Source: Celerinatantimonas diazotrophica (GTDB lineage: Bacteria > Pseudomonadota > Gammaproteobacteria > Enterobacterales > Celerinatantimonadaceae). From it: a stretch of DNA of 64,000 bases. Under the pieces are notes generated by a model. That model had not been told where the DNA came from. It saw only the letters and a program-made list of their open reading frames with translations, and did not search any database. Below, one piece after another: positions 1 through 9,756 of this stretch. The stretch is from NCBI RefSeq assembly GCF_004339545.1, contig NZ_SMGD01000016.1, positions 62,001 through 126,000 on the forward strand. The letters are read 5' to 3'. The translations under genes were made by a program, and so were the position numbers. Position 1 is the first letter of the stretch. Every line of letters starts with the position of its first letter.

Positions 1-1089
1 CCGCTTAAATAGATTTAATGCATCGTAGAATTTAACCCCTGCGGCATAGCCACCTTTGAGACCAAATGACAAAATAGATGAGGCCTTGCCTTTCATATAC
101 CGTTCAGCGAGCGGATAAAATGGACTATCATTTAATCCGGCATAACTGACCCAATCAACTAGGTCATGTTCTTTGAGATAGTGCGCGACGGCTATTGCAT
201 TTTCACAGTGGCGCTCCATTCTAAGTGCCAGTGTTTCTAGCCCTTGCATAATTAAAAATGAATTCATGGGGGCCAAAGTAGCACCTGTATTGCGCAGTGA
301 AACTGTACGAGCTCGGGCAATATAGGCGGCGGCACCAAACTCTTCACTATAAACGACACCATGATAAGACGCTTCAGGTTGATTAAATTGTGGGAAACGG
401 CCTCGGTCGGCAGTCCAATCAAACATTCCTGAATCGACAATGGCACCCGCTAGCGTCGTGCCGTGTCCACCAATGTATTTAGTCAGTGAATGCACTACGA
501 TATCAGCACCATGCTCGAATGGTTTGCAAAGCGCTGGTGTAGCGACAGTATTATCTACAATTAATGGCACACTCTGGGCATGCGCGACTAAACTTAGCGC
601 TTCAATGTCAATGATATTGCCCGCTGGATTGCCAATGCTCTCGCAATAAACGGCTTTCGTGTTGCTATCAATGAGTTTTGCAATGGCTTGCGGGCTGTCA
701 TCTTCGGCAAAACGTACTTCAATGCCTTGTCGAGGCAGCATGTGTGCAAATAGAGTGTAGGTGCCTCCATATAATTGTGGCGTTGACACAATATTATCAC
801 CCATCTGCGCTAAATTTTGCACGGCATAGGTAATCGCGGCTGCGCCAGAACTGACGGCTAAAGCACCAACACCGCCCTCTAATGCTGCGAGCCGTTTTTC
901 TAAGACATCGTTAGTAGGGTTCATGAGCCGGGTATAAATATTACCAGGTACGGCCAGATCAAACAGATCGGCACCGTGTTGAGCGTTGTCAAATTCGTAA
1001 GCCGCTGTCTGATAAATAGGGACCGCTACCGATTTAGTCGTTGGTTCACTTTGATATCCGCCATGGATAGCGATGGTTTCATCTTTCAT
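1..1089 (-). CDS. O-acetylhomoserine aminocarboxypropyltransferase-like PLP enzyme (3' end cut by window)
   Basis: Partial gene: the start is at 1089 with GGAGTAAC just upstream, and the C-terminus runs off the left edge. The translation begins MKDETIAIHGGYQSEP and contains the Cys/Met-metabolism PLP fold: YQTAAYEF, SSGAAAITYA (cofactor-phosphate region), YGGTYTLF, and the PLP-lysine motif HSLTKYIGGHGT (K about residue 209). Family knowledge: O-acetylhomoserine sulfhydrylases (MetY type) make homocysteine from O-acetylhomoserine and sulfide. The GGYQSEP start and the GGTYTLF segment fit MetY better than cystathionine gamma-synthase, but the substrate is not proven. No neighbouring methionine gene is visible. 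Sulfide made by the AsrABC system in this window could be a substrate; that link is inference. Confidence 0.9.
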   Translation of the reverse strand, partial: MKDETIAIHGGYQSEPTTKSVAVPIYQTAAYEFDNAQHGADLFDLAVPGNIYTRLMNPTNDVLEKRLAALEGGVGALAVSSGAAAITYAVQNLAQMGDNIVSTPQLYGGTYTLFAHMLPRQGIEVRFAEDDSPQAIAKLIDSNTKAVYCESIGNPAGNIIDIEALSLVAHAQSVPLIVDNTVATPALCKPFEHGADIVVHSLTKYIGGHGTTLAGAIVDSGMFDWTADRGRFPQFNQPEASYHGVVYSEEFGAAAYIARARTVSLRNTGATLAPMNSFLIMQGLETLALRMERHCENAIAVAHYLKEHDLVDWVSYAGLNDSPFYPLAERYMKGKASSILSFGLKGGYAAGVKFYDALNLFKR

Positions 1090-1286
1090 CGTTACTCCTT
1101 ATAAATACTGATAGTTATCTAACTAATACTTTACAGGGTTTTAGATTAAAGGTCAGGGACAAATTAAGTTGTGATTAGGGCAATTGGGTATAGGCGTGTC
1201 AAATCTACCCGGCTACTATGTGTAAAGCTCTGATTACATATAGCTGTCACACGAAGCCTATGATAGCCTTTTAGCGCTTATGTTAG

Positions 1287-3626
1287 ATGGCCCTTGAATT
1301 TTTTATGGTAAAAAAACCACAAAACCAGCAATCGAAACCTCGTGTCAAAAAAACATCGTCGTCAAAACGCCGCTCGAATGCTAAAAAGACTCCTCGTCGC
1401 AGGCGTTTTAGTGGGCTAGCGATTAAATTTTTTGTGGTCTTTGTGGTGATCATGGGGGTTTGGGGCGTTTATCTTGATAGTAAAATTCGCTATCGATTCG
1501 AGGGGCACAAGTGGCAACTGCCAGCCGTCATTTATGGCCGTGAATTGAATCTATACCCGAATATTCGTCTAACGCGTCAAGAAGTCGAGCGAGAATTAAA
1601 ACAGCTCAATTATCGTAAAGTGACTCATCCTATCTCATCTGGAGAGTTTTCAGCCTCTGACTATAAAATTGCGATGGTTCGCCGACCTTTTACTTTTCCT
1701 GATGGTTCGCAGGGAGCTGTCCCCGTATTATTAACCTTTTCCAAAACGCGCTTAGTGAAGATTCAGAATCGGGATACGGGGGCGCCCTTATCGCATTTGC
1801 GTCTCGACCCGGTGCTGATTGATAGGATTTCAACGGGGAGTAGTGAAGATCGTCTGTTTGTCCCGTTGTCGCAAATCCCTAAATCATTGACGCAGGCACT
1901 CATTCAAACTGAAGACCGAGATTTTTACCACCATGAGGGGGTTTCTTTAACCGGTATCGCTCGCGCATTTGTGGTAAACCTCATGGCAGGGCATACGGTT
2001 CAGGGGGGGAGTACCATCACCCAGCAATTAGCTAAAAACCTCTTTTTAACCCGCCGTCAAACCCTCTGGCGTAAGATTCAAGAAGCTTACATGGCGCTCC
2101 TGATCAGCCTTCGGTATTCTAAACAGGATGTCTTGGAAACCTATTTAAATGAAGTGTATTTGGGGCAAAATGGTAGTCGTTCGGTGCATGGGGTTGGCTT
2201 AGCTAGTTACTTTTATTTTGGCCGTCCAGTGAATGACTTGAGCATGGACCAGCAAGCTTTGCTGGTGGCTCTGGTGAAAGGCCCTTCTTACTATGATCCG
2301 TGGCGGCATCCTCAGCGTGCGCGCCAGCGGCGAGATGTAGTTTTGCGCTTGATGGTTCAAGCTGGGTATCTTGACCGCTATCAGTATCAGGAAATGGTGG
2401 CTCGCCCGTTAGACCTAGTACCTCGTGGTGATATGGGTTATCAGCACATTCCGGGGTTTGTGGAACTGGTTCGCCAATCGTTAGATAAGCATTTTCAAAA
2501 CTGGCAAAAAGCTAGTGGATTACGGATATTCACCACGCTTGAGCCGATTGCGCAGCGTCAGGCACAGCATGCGGTCAAAGCACGTTTGCAGGCTATGCAT
2601 CAACCTCATCTGCAGGCTGCGATGGTGGTTACCGATCGCCATAGTGGCGCAATCCGCGCGTTAGTGGGCAGTCGTGCTGGAGATGATACTGGTTTTAATC
2701 GGGCATTGAACGCCCATCGCCAGGTTGGCTCTTTGTTAAAACCATTTATCTATTTAACTGCTTATGAGATGGGCCATTCTCCAGGTGAGTTGTTAGATGA
2801 TAGCCCACTCACGGTGAAATTAGCAGATGGACAAGATTGGCAGCCCCATAATTATAGTCGTAAATTTGGCTCCCCAGTCATGCTTTATAAAGCGTTGGCA
2901 GAATCACTCAACGTACCGACAGTGCGTTTGGGGATGGCAATCGGTGTGGATAAGGTCATTGATACGCTGCATCAAGCCGGTCTTAATATGTCCCTTAAAC
3001 CCTACCCATCGTTGTTACTCGGTGCGGTAGAACTTTCGCCAATGCAGGTTGCTCAAATATATCAGACGATTGCTAATGAAGGCGTTTATCAACCGCTTTA
3101 TAGCATCTCATCGGTAGTTGATGCCCATAACAAAGTGATCTATCGCCATCAGAGTCAAGCCCAACGGCGCTTTGCGACCGTTCCCACCTATCAACTTTTA
3201 TTTAATCTAATACAGGTGGCACGGATTGGGACTGGACATTCGCTCAAATGGCGTCTTCCACATGTGAGTGTAGCGGGTAAAACTGGCACCACCGATGATT
3301 TGCGTGATAGCTGGTTTGTTGGATTTGATGATAGACAACTGGTAACCACTTGGGTGGGAAGAGATGATAATAAACCCGCTCATGTGACAGGGGCAACTGC
3401 GGCGCTTCCTATTTTTGCAAACTATCTCAAAGCGACTGGAGCCCAATCATTGCGGTTAGTGACTCCGGAACATTTAAGTTGGCTCAGTTTTTCACCTGAC
3501 ACTGGCAAAGTTGTCGATAGCCATTGTAAAGGTAGTGTTTTGTTGCCAGCTCCTGAGTCGTTTGCTCAGAATAAACAGCCCTGTCAAAGTGGTGGACTTG
3601 GGGCATTTTTTAGAAAAGTATTTTAA
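1287..3626 (+). CDS. mrcB: Penicillin-binding protein 1B, bifunctional transglycosylase/transpeptidase
   Basis: Class A PBP of 779 residues that polymerises and cross-links peptidoglycan in the periplasm. A very basic cytoplasmic tail (residues 1-40) precedes one membrane anchor (about 43-64) and a UB2H-like region (about 70-160). The GT51 domain has the catalytic glutamate in QTEDRDFYHHEG (E209) and QGGSTITQQLAKNLF. The transpeptidase has SLLK (S482, K485), SLN (540-542) and KTG (665-667). Length is close to E. coli PBP1b. ATG 1287 is the longest start; ATG 1305 is also possible, and neither has a clear Shine-Dalgarno sequence. In E. coli mrcB is also near hemL and erpA, so this is the conserved neighbourhood. 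Confidence 0.96.
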   Translation: MALEFFMVKKPQNQQSKPRVKKTSSSKRRSNAKKTPRRRRFSGLAIKFFVVFVVIMGVWGVYLDSKIRYRFEGHKWQLPAVIYGRELNLYPNIRLTRQEVERELKQLNYRKVTHPISSGEFSASDYKIAMVRRPFTFPDGSQGAVPVLLTFSKTRLVKIQNRDTGAPLSHLRLDPVLIDRISTGSSEDRLFVPLSQIPKSLTQALIQTEDRDFYHHEGVSLTGIARAFVVNLMAGHTVQGGSTITQQLAKNLFLTRRQTLWRKIQEAYMALLISLRYSKQDVLETYLNEVYLGQNGSRSVHGVGLASYFYFGRPVNDLSMDQQALLVALVKGPSYYDPWRHPQRARQRRDVVLRLMVQAGYLDRYQYQEMVARPLDLVPRGDMGYQHIPGFVELVRQSLDKHFQNWQKASGLRIFTTLEPIAQRQAQHAVKARLQAMHQPHLQAAMVVTDRHSGAIRALVGSRAGDDTGFNRALNAHRQVGSLLKPFIYLTAYEMGHSPGELLDDSPLTVKLADGQDWQPHNYSRKFGSPVMLYKALAESLNVPTVRLGMAIGVDKVIDTLHQAGLNMSLKPYPSLLLGAVELSPMQVAQIYQTIANEGVYQPLYSISSVVDAHNKVIYRHQSQAQRRFATVPTYQLLFNLIQVARIGTGHSLKWRLPHVSVAGKTGTTDDLRDSWFVGFDDRQLVTTWVGRDDNKPAHVTGATAALPIFANYLKATGAQSLRLVTPEHLSWLSFSPDTGKVVDSHCKGSVLLPAPESFAQNKQPCQSGGLGAFFRKVF

Positions 3627-3823
3627 GTCATTTACTGTGGTGTTTGTGAATACCAAGCACACTAAGTGAAAATCAGGCCATCACTATTTATCCCTCGCGA
3701 ATAGGGTATAGATTTGTCCATATATAAGGGGTGGCTTTATCTGATAAATCCGATATAGCACCGTCAGCACTCACGCACTATTATTCATTACAACGAACGA
3801 ATTGGACATCAAATGAGGTTGGA

Positions 3824-4549
3824 ATGAAAAAAACATCGATAGCAGTCATACTGGGAATTTTAGTGGGGACAGGTTTAACAAGCGCGAGTGCTTTTGCTGC
3901 CAATTCAGATGCACAAAATGCTGTCTTTATACGCGCTCCACAAGATGGCGCTAGACCTTCTGATCCTAATGCGCAGGGCGCACCTAATCAGTTACTGGCC
4001 TATAACCATCGTGATGATGCTATGACTGAACAGAGTGCACAACCTGCGGTTGAAAAAACAGCTACGACTGCACCAGCATCTACTCCGGCAGAATCCACTC
4101 CGGCAGAATCTACTCCGGCACAGTCCACACCAGCGAATACGGTTGAAGAACCGGCAATGATCGTGTTGACCGGTCCAATGGCTCAACATGTCCATTTAAA
4201 TGAAAATAAAACTGCGATTGTCGGATTTGATCCGGTTCATTTTCAACTGAATAAAAGTATGCTGACCCCCAAAGATCAACAAATCCTTGGCTACTATGCA
4301 CAGGTTTTGAGTAACCATCCGACGCACATTGAGCTCAGTGGTTATACCGATGGCACTGGTCCTGTAAAATATAATCAACGTCTGAGTCAATCGCGTGCCC
4401 AGCAGGTACAGCAGTATCTGGTTCAACATGGGGTAGACGCCAACATGATTAAAAGCAAAGCCTTTGGTGAAAAAGACCCGATTGCTTCGAATAAAACCCC
4501 TGAGGGGCGTGCAGAAAACCGTCGTGTTGAATTAACTGTCCAGTCATAA
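3824..4549 (+). CDS. OmpA-domain exported protein with STPAE repeats
   Basis: Predicted envelope protein of 241 residues. I chose ATG 3824 because GAGG precedes it and it begins a textbook signal peptide (MKKTSIAVILGILVG...ASAFA, cut near residue 25). A low-complexity linker follows, with 5-residue STPAE/STPAQ repeats around residues 86-105. The C-terminal OmpA/MotB peptidoglycan-binding domain (about 140-241) has GYTDGTG, the LSQSRAQQVQQYL helix and GRAENRRVEL. There is no N-terminal beta-barrel and no lipobox, so it is probably a periplasmic peptidoglycan-binding protein. It lies 200 bp after mrcB on the same strand and is followed by a strong terminator. Its specific role is unknown. Confidence 0.88.
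   Translation: MKKTSIAVILGILVGTGLTSASAFAANSDAQNAVFIRAPQDGARPSDPNAQGAPNQLLAYNHRDDAMTEQSAQPAVEKTATTAPASTPAESTPAESTPAQSTPANTVEEPAMIVLTGPMAQHVHLNENKTAIVGFDPVHFQLNKSMLTPKDQQILGYYAQVLSNHPTHIELSGYTDGTGPVKYNQRLSQSRAQQVQQYLVQHGVDANMIKSKAFGEKDPIASNKTPEGRAENRRVELTVQS
4079..4135 (+). repeat. 15-bp in-frame tandem repeat (STPAE units)
   Basis: Three near-identical 15-bp units (TCYACTCCGGCAGAA type) at 4079, 4094 and 4109, plus a partial fourth, lie inside the OmpA-domain gene. Each unit encodes STPAE or STPAQ. Because units are multiples of three, copy-number change would alter linker length without a frameshift. Confidence 0.85.
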
Positions 4550-4603
4550 AGAGACGGTATGGTTGTATCAAGAAATAAGAACAAGCGCATTTTTAAATGA
4601 TTT

Positions 4604-4636
4604 AAAAGCCAGTGATACTCTATCACTGGCTTTTTT
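4604..4636 (+). terminator. Rho-independent terminator after the OmpA-domain gene
   Basis: The stem AAAAGCCAGTGATA pairs with TATCACTGGCTTTT across a 3-nt loop and ends in a run of T. It lies 55 bp after the stop codon. Confidence 0.9.
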
Positions 4637-4639
4637 ATT

Positions 4640-5116
4640 GATAATGATAGTCAATCAAAATAGAGTCAATAACTAGCGGGTACTCTTGGCTTAATGGTCA
4701 AGAAACAGTACTTTATGAGTGCCATTATTAATCCTTTCGTGTACCATACTCTAGTCAATTATCTTGATGAATTTTTCTTTGTTTTTAGTTGTTTATGCTA
4801 AATAAATATCTGGTAAACAATTTCAATTTCACTTAAAAGTACTAGATGTATTCATTTAAAAGATATGTTTGATACTAACGTATTAAAAAATATCTAATTT
4901 ATCTGTTTGAATAAATAGGCATAAAGAATTCCTATCTAATATAGAGCCGTATGTTAATTCTTTTTAAGTGATGAATGATTCTGATTAGAAATTGATGTCC
5001 CTTACTTGTCTTCCTCAAAATTGATTTTACAGAGCATTTCTGGTCAAGCTGTATATGTATGCGAGGGAGCAACTTTGGTCATAGATAAAGACTGATAGTT
5101 TAAAAGGAGTTAGCGT
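4640..5116. other. AT-rich intergenic region without a recognised gene
   Basis: About 480 bp of AT-rich DNA between the OmpA-domain gene and the chemoreceptor. I found no plausible coding frame. GATAATGATAGTCAATCAA at 4640 matches the 19-bp Fur consensus at about 14 positions, but no gene starts nearby. No convincing sigma-28 promoter was found for the chemoreceptor. Confidence 0.6.
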
Positions 5117-7012
5117 ATGAAGCGTTTTTTTGAAAGCCTCTCGATAGGTAATAAATTAGCCTCGGGGTTCGGTGTTGTCTTAGTTTTAACTGTTATTGTT
5201 GCCTTGACAGGCTATTACGGTTTGGAGCAGGTCAATCAGCAGGCTGCTCATATGAAATATCTTTCTAAGGTGAGAACAACATTGCTCCAACTTAACCTCT
5301 CTCGCCAGCAATACATTAATTCACACAATGAAGCTGATGCTGCTGTGTTTGGCAATAAACTTGATCATTATAAGCAGCTGTTTAGTCAATACCAAAAAGT
5401 TTTGGGTGCTAATAGTGGTTATGGAACGGGGCGAGCTCATCTGAAACAGTATGAAGATGCGTTTAATCAGCTGCAGAGCAAAATTAGACAGGCCAGTGCG
5501 ATTACCCAAAAGTCATTTGAATCTGTTGAGACGATTGCTCATGATTTTCCACAACTGATGCAGACTTTGGAACAAAACAACGATAGCAAGAGTTTGTTAC
5601 TAGCGGCCAAAGCAGAACATATTTTTGCGTTGTTAAATACCACATTACAGCTTGAAGCGGCACGAAATAAACCGTTGACCATGAGTGATGCCGAAGATAA
5701 AGCACGTCAACTGGATGGCATTCTAGATGAAATTAGTCGTTCAAATACAGACAGTGCAACGATTGTCTCTGAATTAAAAACGACACTGCAAACTTATATG
5801 CAGTTGATTCATGAGTACGGCCTACGAATGACAGAAGCGGTACAGGAGCAGCATGATTTTGCAGCTATTGCAGCTAAGATGAATGCCCATTTTGATAAAA
5901 TCAGTGAAATTCAAAAGGTCGAACAACGCCATGTTACCGATCGCACTTTGCTGATGCTATTAATTGTGTCACTTGCAGCTATTTCTGTGGGGATTTTCTT
6001 TAGCTGGTTTATTCGTTATCTGACCATCGTTCCGCTCTCTGGCGTGATGAAGATGGCGACCAATTTAGCAAATGGTCAATTGGCTCATATTCACCATATT
6101 GAGCGCAAAGATGAATTAGGCCAACTGCATAATCTGTTTGCAAAATTGAGTAATGATATGCAGGAGGTGATCGGCGAGATCGTTGCCGGGGTTAGCCAAC
6201 TGAGTAGTGCTGTTAATCAGTTATCTAATTCTATTGCGCAAAGTGCTGCGAAAATGAGTGCCCAGCATCAAGAAACAGACCAGGTTGCCACTGCGATTAA
6301 TGAAATGGCAGCGACTGTGCACGAAGTTGCCAATAATGCTGAATCAACCGCCCACACAGCATTAGTCACCGATGGCCAAGTTTCGAAAGGGAGCGAGATG
6401 GTAACTGGGGCTGTCTCGCTGATTTCAGGTCTTGCGGACGACCTCAATCAAACGACGATTGTGATGAATGAACTCAAAAAAGATTCAGATAATGTGGGTA
6501 ATATTTTAAGCGTCATTAAAGAGGTTGCGGATCAAACCAACTTGCTAGCGCTTAACGCTGCCATTGAAGCAGCACGAGCGGGTGAAGCCGGGAGAGGCTT
6601 TGCTGTGGTTGCAGATGAGGTACGTAATTTGGCCAGTCGCACTCAGCAGTCCGCAGAGGAGATCGAAACACTGATCACTCGACTACAAGAGCGCGCAGAT
6701 GGTTCTTTGTCAATGATGGTTCAAAGCCGTGATAAATCAGCGGATAATGCCGATAAAGCGCAGGTTGTGCTTGAAGTCTTTAAGCAAATTAGTGAATCAA
6801 TGGCGCAGTTACAGGATATGTCCCAGCAGATTGCAACAGCGGCAGAAGAGCAAAGTCAGGTTTCAGAAGATATTAATCAGCGGGTTATATCAGTGCGTGA
6901 TCTTGCCGATGAAACGGCTGGTGCCTCGCAAGAAGCTGAGCAGGCGATTCAGGGGCTCAGTGAATTGAGTACGCATATGAAACAACTCACGGAACGCTTT
7001 AAAATTATCTGA
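5117..7012 (+). CDS. Methyl-accepting chemotaxis protein
   Basis: Chemoreceptor of 631 residues with AAAAGGAGTTAGCGT before ATG 5117. A first membrane helix (about 16-36) is followed by an all-helical periplasmic sensor of about 240 residues, a second helix (about 276-298), a HAMP segment, and the cytoplasmic signalling domain. The conserved hairpin [20 protein letters not shown] and [17 protein letters not shown] are intact, so it should couple to CheA/CheW. The long helical sensor resembles the HBM or 4-helix-bundle type; the ligand cannot be predicted. It stands alone, with no che genes in the window. Confidence 0.95.
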   Translation: MKRFFESLSIGNKLASGFGVVLVLTVIVALTGYYGLEQVNQQAAHMKYLSKVRTTLLQLNLSRQQYINSHNEADAAVFGNKLDHYKQLFSQYQKVLGANSGYGTGRAHLKQYEDAFNQLQSKIRQASAITQKSFESVETIAHDFPQLMQTLEQNNDSKSLLLAAKAEHIFALLNTTLQLEAARNKPLTMSDAEDKARQLDGILDEISRSNTDSATIVSELKTTLQTYMQLIHEYGLRMTEAVQEQHDFAAIAAKMNAHFDKISEIQKVEQRHVTDRTLLMLLIVSLAAISVGIFFSWFIRYLTIVPLSGVMKMATNLANGQLAHIHHIERKDELGQLHNLFAKLSNDMQEVIGEIVAGVSQLSSAVNQLSNSIAQSAAKMSAQHQETDQVATAINEMAATVHEVANNAESTAHTALVTDGQVSKGSEMVTGAVSLISGLADDLNQTTIVMNELKKDSDNVGNILSVIKEVADQTNLLALNAAIEAARAGEAGRGFAVVADEVRNLASRTQQSAEEIETLITRLQERADGSLSMMVQSRDKSADNADKAQVVLEVFKQISESMAQLQDMSQQIATAAEEQSQVSEDINQRVISVRDLADETAGASQEAEQAIQGLSELSTHMKQLTERFKII

Positions 7013-7025
7013 TTAGAATCAATTG

Positions 7026-7049
7026 AAGAGCCGCTTTAGCGGCTCTTTA
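7026..7049. terminator. Terminator between convergent chemoreceptor and hemL
   Basis: AAGAGCCGCT pairs with AGCGGCTCTT across a 2-base spacer in the 47-bp gap between two converging genes. It could serve both; T-tracts are short on both sides. Confidence 0.75.
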
Positions 7050-7059
7050 AGTCTGTCAG

Positions 7060-8340
7060 CTACAGTTTTGAAAATGCGTAATCAGCGGCATCCAATGTAG
7101 CGTTTATTTCCCGTTGGCCATGTGCTGCGGACATGAAGGTTGCCTCAAATGGCGAAGGTGCAAGATAGATCCCTTGCTCCAGCATCAAATGAAAGAACTT
7201 ATTAAATCGTTCTTTATCACTTTGACATGACTCGCTAAAACAAGTGACCTGCGGTAAATCAGTAAAGAAATAGCCCATCATCGCGCCCACTTGGTTGACG
7301 ATTAGGTTCACATTTTGCCTTTGGGCGCGTTCACGAAGTCCCTGTGCAAGTTGTTCACTGGATTGTTGTAGGTGTAAGTGAACTTTTTCATCACTAATTA
7401 AGTTTAAAGAGGCGTGCCCAGCAGCCATTGCGACCGGGTTTCCTGATAATGTTCCGGCTTGATAAACCGGGCCTAGAGGAGCCAGATAATCCATGATCTC
7501 GCTGCGCCCACCGAATGCCCCCACTGGCATGCCTCCCCCGATGATTTTGCCAAGGGTGGTTAAGTCTGGGGTGACGTTATAATATTCCTGCGCCCCGCCG
7601 CGAGAAACGCGAAAACCAGTCATCACCTCATCAATAATTAATAAACTACCATATTGATCGCATAGCGCACGTAGAGCGGGTAAAAACCCAGGGTTGGGTA
7701 AAATACAGTTCATATTCCCCGCGACTGGCTCAACAATGATTGCTGCAATTTGATCAGGATTTTGCTCAAATAATGTTTTGACTGAGTCGAGATCGTTATA
7801 GGTCGCAGTTAAGGTATGGCGGGCGAAATCAGCAGGGACGCCCGGGGAGTCAGGCTCACCCAATGTGAGGGCTCCAGAGCCTGCTTTTACTAGCAGTGTA
7901 TCCGCATGACCATGGTAGCAACCTTCAAATTTAATGAATTTGTCGCGACCCGTGTAGCCTCGTGCTAAGCGAATTGCGCTCATGGTGGCTTCTGTGCCGG
8001 AGTTGACCATTCGCACTTTTTCCATCGAAGGCATTAGGGCATGGATTTGTTCGGCGACGGTCGTTTCAATGGCGGTTGGAGCCCCAAAGCTTAGGCCGTG
8101 GTTCACTGCGTCAATCACGGCTTGACGGATCGCTGGGTGATTATGGCCCATAATCATTGGTCCCCAAGAACCGACATAATCGATGTAGGCTTTGCCATCA
8201 ACATCATAAATATATGCGCCATCAGCGCGGTCAATAAAAAGTGGTGAACCGCCTACACTCTTAAATGCACGAACTGGCGAGTTTACCCCTCCAGGGATAG
8301 ATTTCAGAGCTTGTTGAAATAGTTCATCTGAACGAGACAT
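7060..8340 (-). CDS. hemL: Glutamate-1-semialdehyde 2,1-aminomutase
   Basis: PLP enzyme of 426 residues that converts glutamate-1-semialdehyde to 5-aminolevulinate in the C5 route to heme and siroheme. I start it at ATG 8340 ([20 protein letters not shown]), with AAGGAT upstream; the open frame extends 15 codons further but that would exceed the family length. It shows [29 protein letters not shown], the aspartate motif [10 protein letters not shown] and the PLP-lysine motif [14 protein letters not shown] (K265, the same position as in E. coli). It is convergent with the chemoreceptor and divergent from erpA. The E. coli hemL-clcA-erpA order is kept here apart from clcA. Confidence 0.97.
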   Translation of the reverse strand: MSRSDELFQQALKSIPGGVNSPVRAFKSVGGSPLFIDRADGAYIYDVDGKAYIDYVGSWGPMIMGHNHPAIRQAVIDAVNHGLSFGAPTAIETTVAEQIHALMPSMEKVRMVNSGTEATMSAIRLARGYTGRDKFIKFEGCYHGHADTLLVKAGSGALTLGEPDSPGVPADFARHTLTATYNDLDSVKTLFEQNPDQIAAIIVEPVAGNMNCILPNPGFLPALRALCDQYGSLLIIDEVMTGFRVSRGGAQEYYNVTPDLTTLGKIIGGGMPVGAFGGRSEIMDYLAPLGPVYQAGTLSGNPVAMAAGHASLNLISDEKVHLHLQQSSEQLAQGLRERAQRQNVNLIVNQVGAMMGYFFTDLPQVTCFSESCQSDKERFNKFFHLMLEQGIYLAPSPFEATFMSAAHGQREINATLDAADYAFSKL

Positions 8341-8530
8341 AAGCGAGATCCTTGCCCGTAAAATTAGTGAATCGAATAGCTGCACATCATAGCAAATTAT
8401 CCATATACGCTAAACGCGCTCTTGCAAAATGACCCATTATATATACCCATTTGGATCATGATGGTAATACTTGAACTCTTTACTCAGGTATTGGATAATT
8501 TATCCATCTATCAAGTTTGAGGTAATAAAC

Positions 8531-8875
8531 GTGTCTGATTCTATGCCTGTTCCGATTCAGTTTACTGATGCGGCAGCTGCGAAAGTCAAAGCGCTGATTT
8601 CAGAAGAAGAAAATCCAAATTTAAAATTGCGGGTCTATGTCACTGGCGGTGGATGCTCCGGTTTCTCCTATGGCTTTACCTTCGATGAAAAGATCAATGA
8701 AGGCGATACCAAGGTCGACAATGATGGTGTATCGATGGTTGTTGATTCGATGAGTTTGCAATTTCTAGTCGGTGGTACTGTCGATTATACCGAAGGGCTG
8801 GAAGGTTCTCGGTTTTTAGTGAATAACCCGAATGCTAAAACTACCTGTGGTTGTGGCTCTTCATTTTCTATCTAA
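8531..8875 (+). CDS. erpA: Iron-sulfur cluster carrier protein ErpA
   Basis: A-type Fe-S carrier of 114 residues, exactly the E. coli length. It delivers clusters to apo-proteins such as IspG/IspH and respiratory enzymes. The cluster cysteines C42 (GGGCSGF), C106 and C108 (CGCGSSFSI) are all present. The frame is open from 8471, but GTG 8531 is preferred: TGAGGT lies 8 bp upstream and the product aligns end to end with the family. It starts divergently from hemL. Confidence 0.95.
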   Translation: MSDSMPVPIQFTDAAAAKVKALISEEENPNLKLRVYVTGGGCSGFSYGFTFDEKINEGDTKVDNDGVSMVVDSMSLQFLVGGTVDYTEGLEGSRFLVNNPNAKTTCGCGSSFSI

Positions 8876-9167
8876 TGCTCTGCTTTAATTTCCTTCAACA
8901 GACATGCGCCGAATGATTCGGTGCTGTGCTGTTTTAGTGCAAGTGATTATCTTCGGGGCACGATAACCTGTCAACAATGCAAGCATCATGGCTGGCCACT
9001 GCATAGACATATCTTGAAATCACTCATTCTAAATTAGAATATTAAACTAATATGGATATATTATGGATTCATATTTTGATTATTCATCTGATTTTTTAAA
9101 ATAATTAGTTTTTAAATCTTTTTTGTGGAATCTTTAAAATATTGGTATGAGATTTTCATGTATTATT

Positions 9168-9304
9168 GCGTGGATTTGATATCCACTGTTTCTTTTGGTG
9201 AACGCTCATGAAGTGTTTCGATAAGAAATGACATGGTTCTACTAAAGAAGTGTTCTCGCTTCTCCTTTTGCTCTCACCCCGTTGGGTTCAACGGGGTTTT
9301 TTTT
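9168..9304 (+). ncRNA. Candidate structured small RNA ending in a strong terminator
   Basis: No gene ends upstream of the strong terminator at 9277-9304 closer than 400 bp, so it probably ends its own short transcript. The proposed RNA folds into at least three hairpins: GTGGAT/ATCCAC (9170-9186), AGAAGTG/CGCTTCT (9246-9263) and the terminator stem. A pyrimidine-rich stretch (TCTCCTTTTGCTCTC) precedes the terminator, as in many Hfq-dependent sRNAs. TATTAT at 9161 is a possible -10 box, but no good -35 box was found. It matches no sRNA I recognise. The 5' end is a guess. Confidence 0.4.
9277..9304 (+). terminator. Strong Rho-independent terminator
   Basis: CCCCGTT pairs with AACGGGG across the loop GGGTTC and is followed by eight T. 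Confidence 0.9.
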
Positions 9305-9368
9305 ATCTTAAACACGCATTTTTAATCGGTGAGAGAACGGCTCTGCATCAAAATTATGGTGTGTGCTT

Positions 9369-9578
9369 CTAGGGACTGTTGACCTTTGGTGGTTGAATTT
9401 TGTTCAAAATGCGTTTAAATGAACCCCAAGGGCAGTATCTGAGAGGAATTTATCCAGCGTTAAATTATCCAGCGTTAAACGTTCTTTGTGGCCAATAACT
9501 ACACGGCACAACGTTTGCCTTGCCTAAATCCCTCTCAGATTTCTGCAAAACTAATCACAAAAGGTCAACAGTCCCTAG
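9369..9578. mobile_element. MITE-like non-coding element with 19-bp terminal inverted repeats
   Basis: The ends are a perfect inverted repeat: CTAGGGACTGTTGACCTTT at 9369-9387 and its reverse complement at 9560-9578. Inside is a second inverted pair, CTGAGAGGAATTTA (9439) and TAAATCCCTCTCAG (9525), with one mismatch, and a 15-bp tandem duplication TTATCCAGCGTTAAA at 9450 and 9465. The 210-bp element has no open frame of note, so any movement would need a transposase encoded elsewhere. The outermost CTAG may be a target duplication or part of the repeat. I saw no second copy in the window. Confidence 0.75.
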
Positions 9579-9756
9579 GTCATCAGACTTTCCAAATAAC
9601 TGCTTGTGATTGCTTGGATTTATGTGGATTTATAATTCTCACCAATACTCGTTGGTAGCCAAGGAACTAAATCATCTGAATCATTCGTAACTTGATTGAA
9701 AAACCTTAATAAGTATGTGCATTATTGGAGTCTTCATTCATTTTAATGTAGATAGC

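Noticed and set aside
440-649. Open frames of 60-80 codons opposite known genes throughout the window
   Set aside because: They lie antisense to or out of frame with confident genes, lack family features and have no ribosome-binding sites of their own.
4640-4658. Fur-box-like sequence after the OmpA-domain terminator
   Set aside because: It matches the 19-bp consensus at about 14 positions, but the next gene starts 460 bp away and is a chemoreceptor; AT-rich DNA gives such matches by chance.
4922-4950. Possible sigma-28 promoter (TAAAG...GCCGTATG) for the chemoreceptor
   Set aside because: The spacing is about 20 bp instead of 15 and the -10 match is poor.
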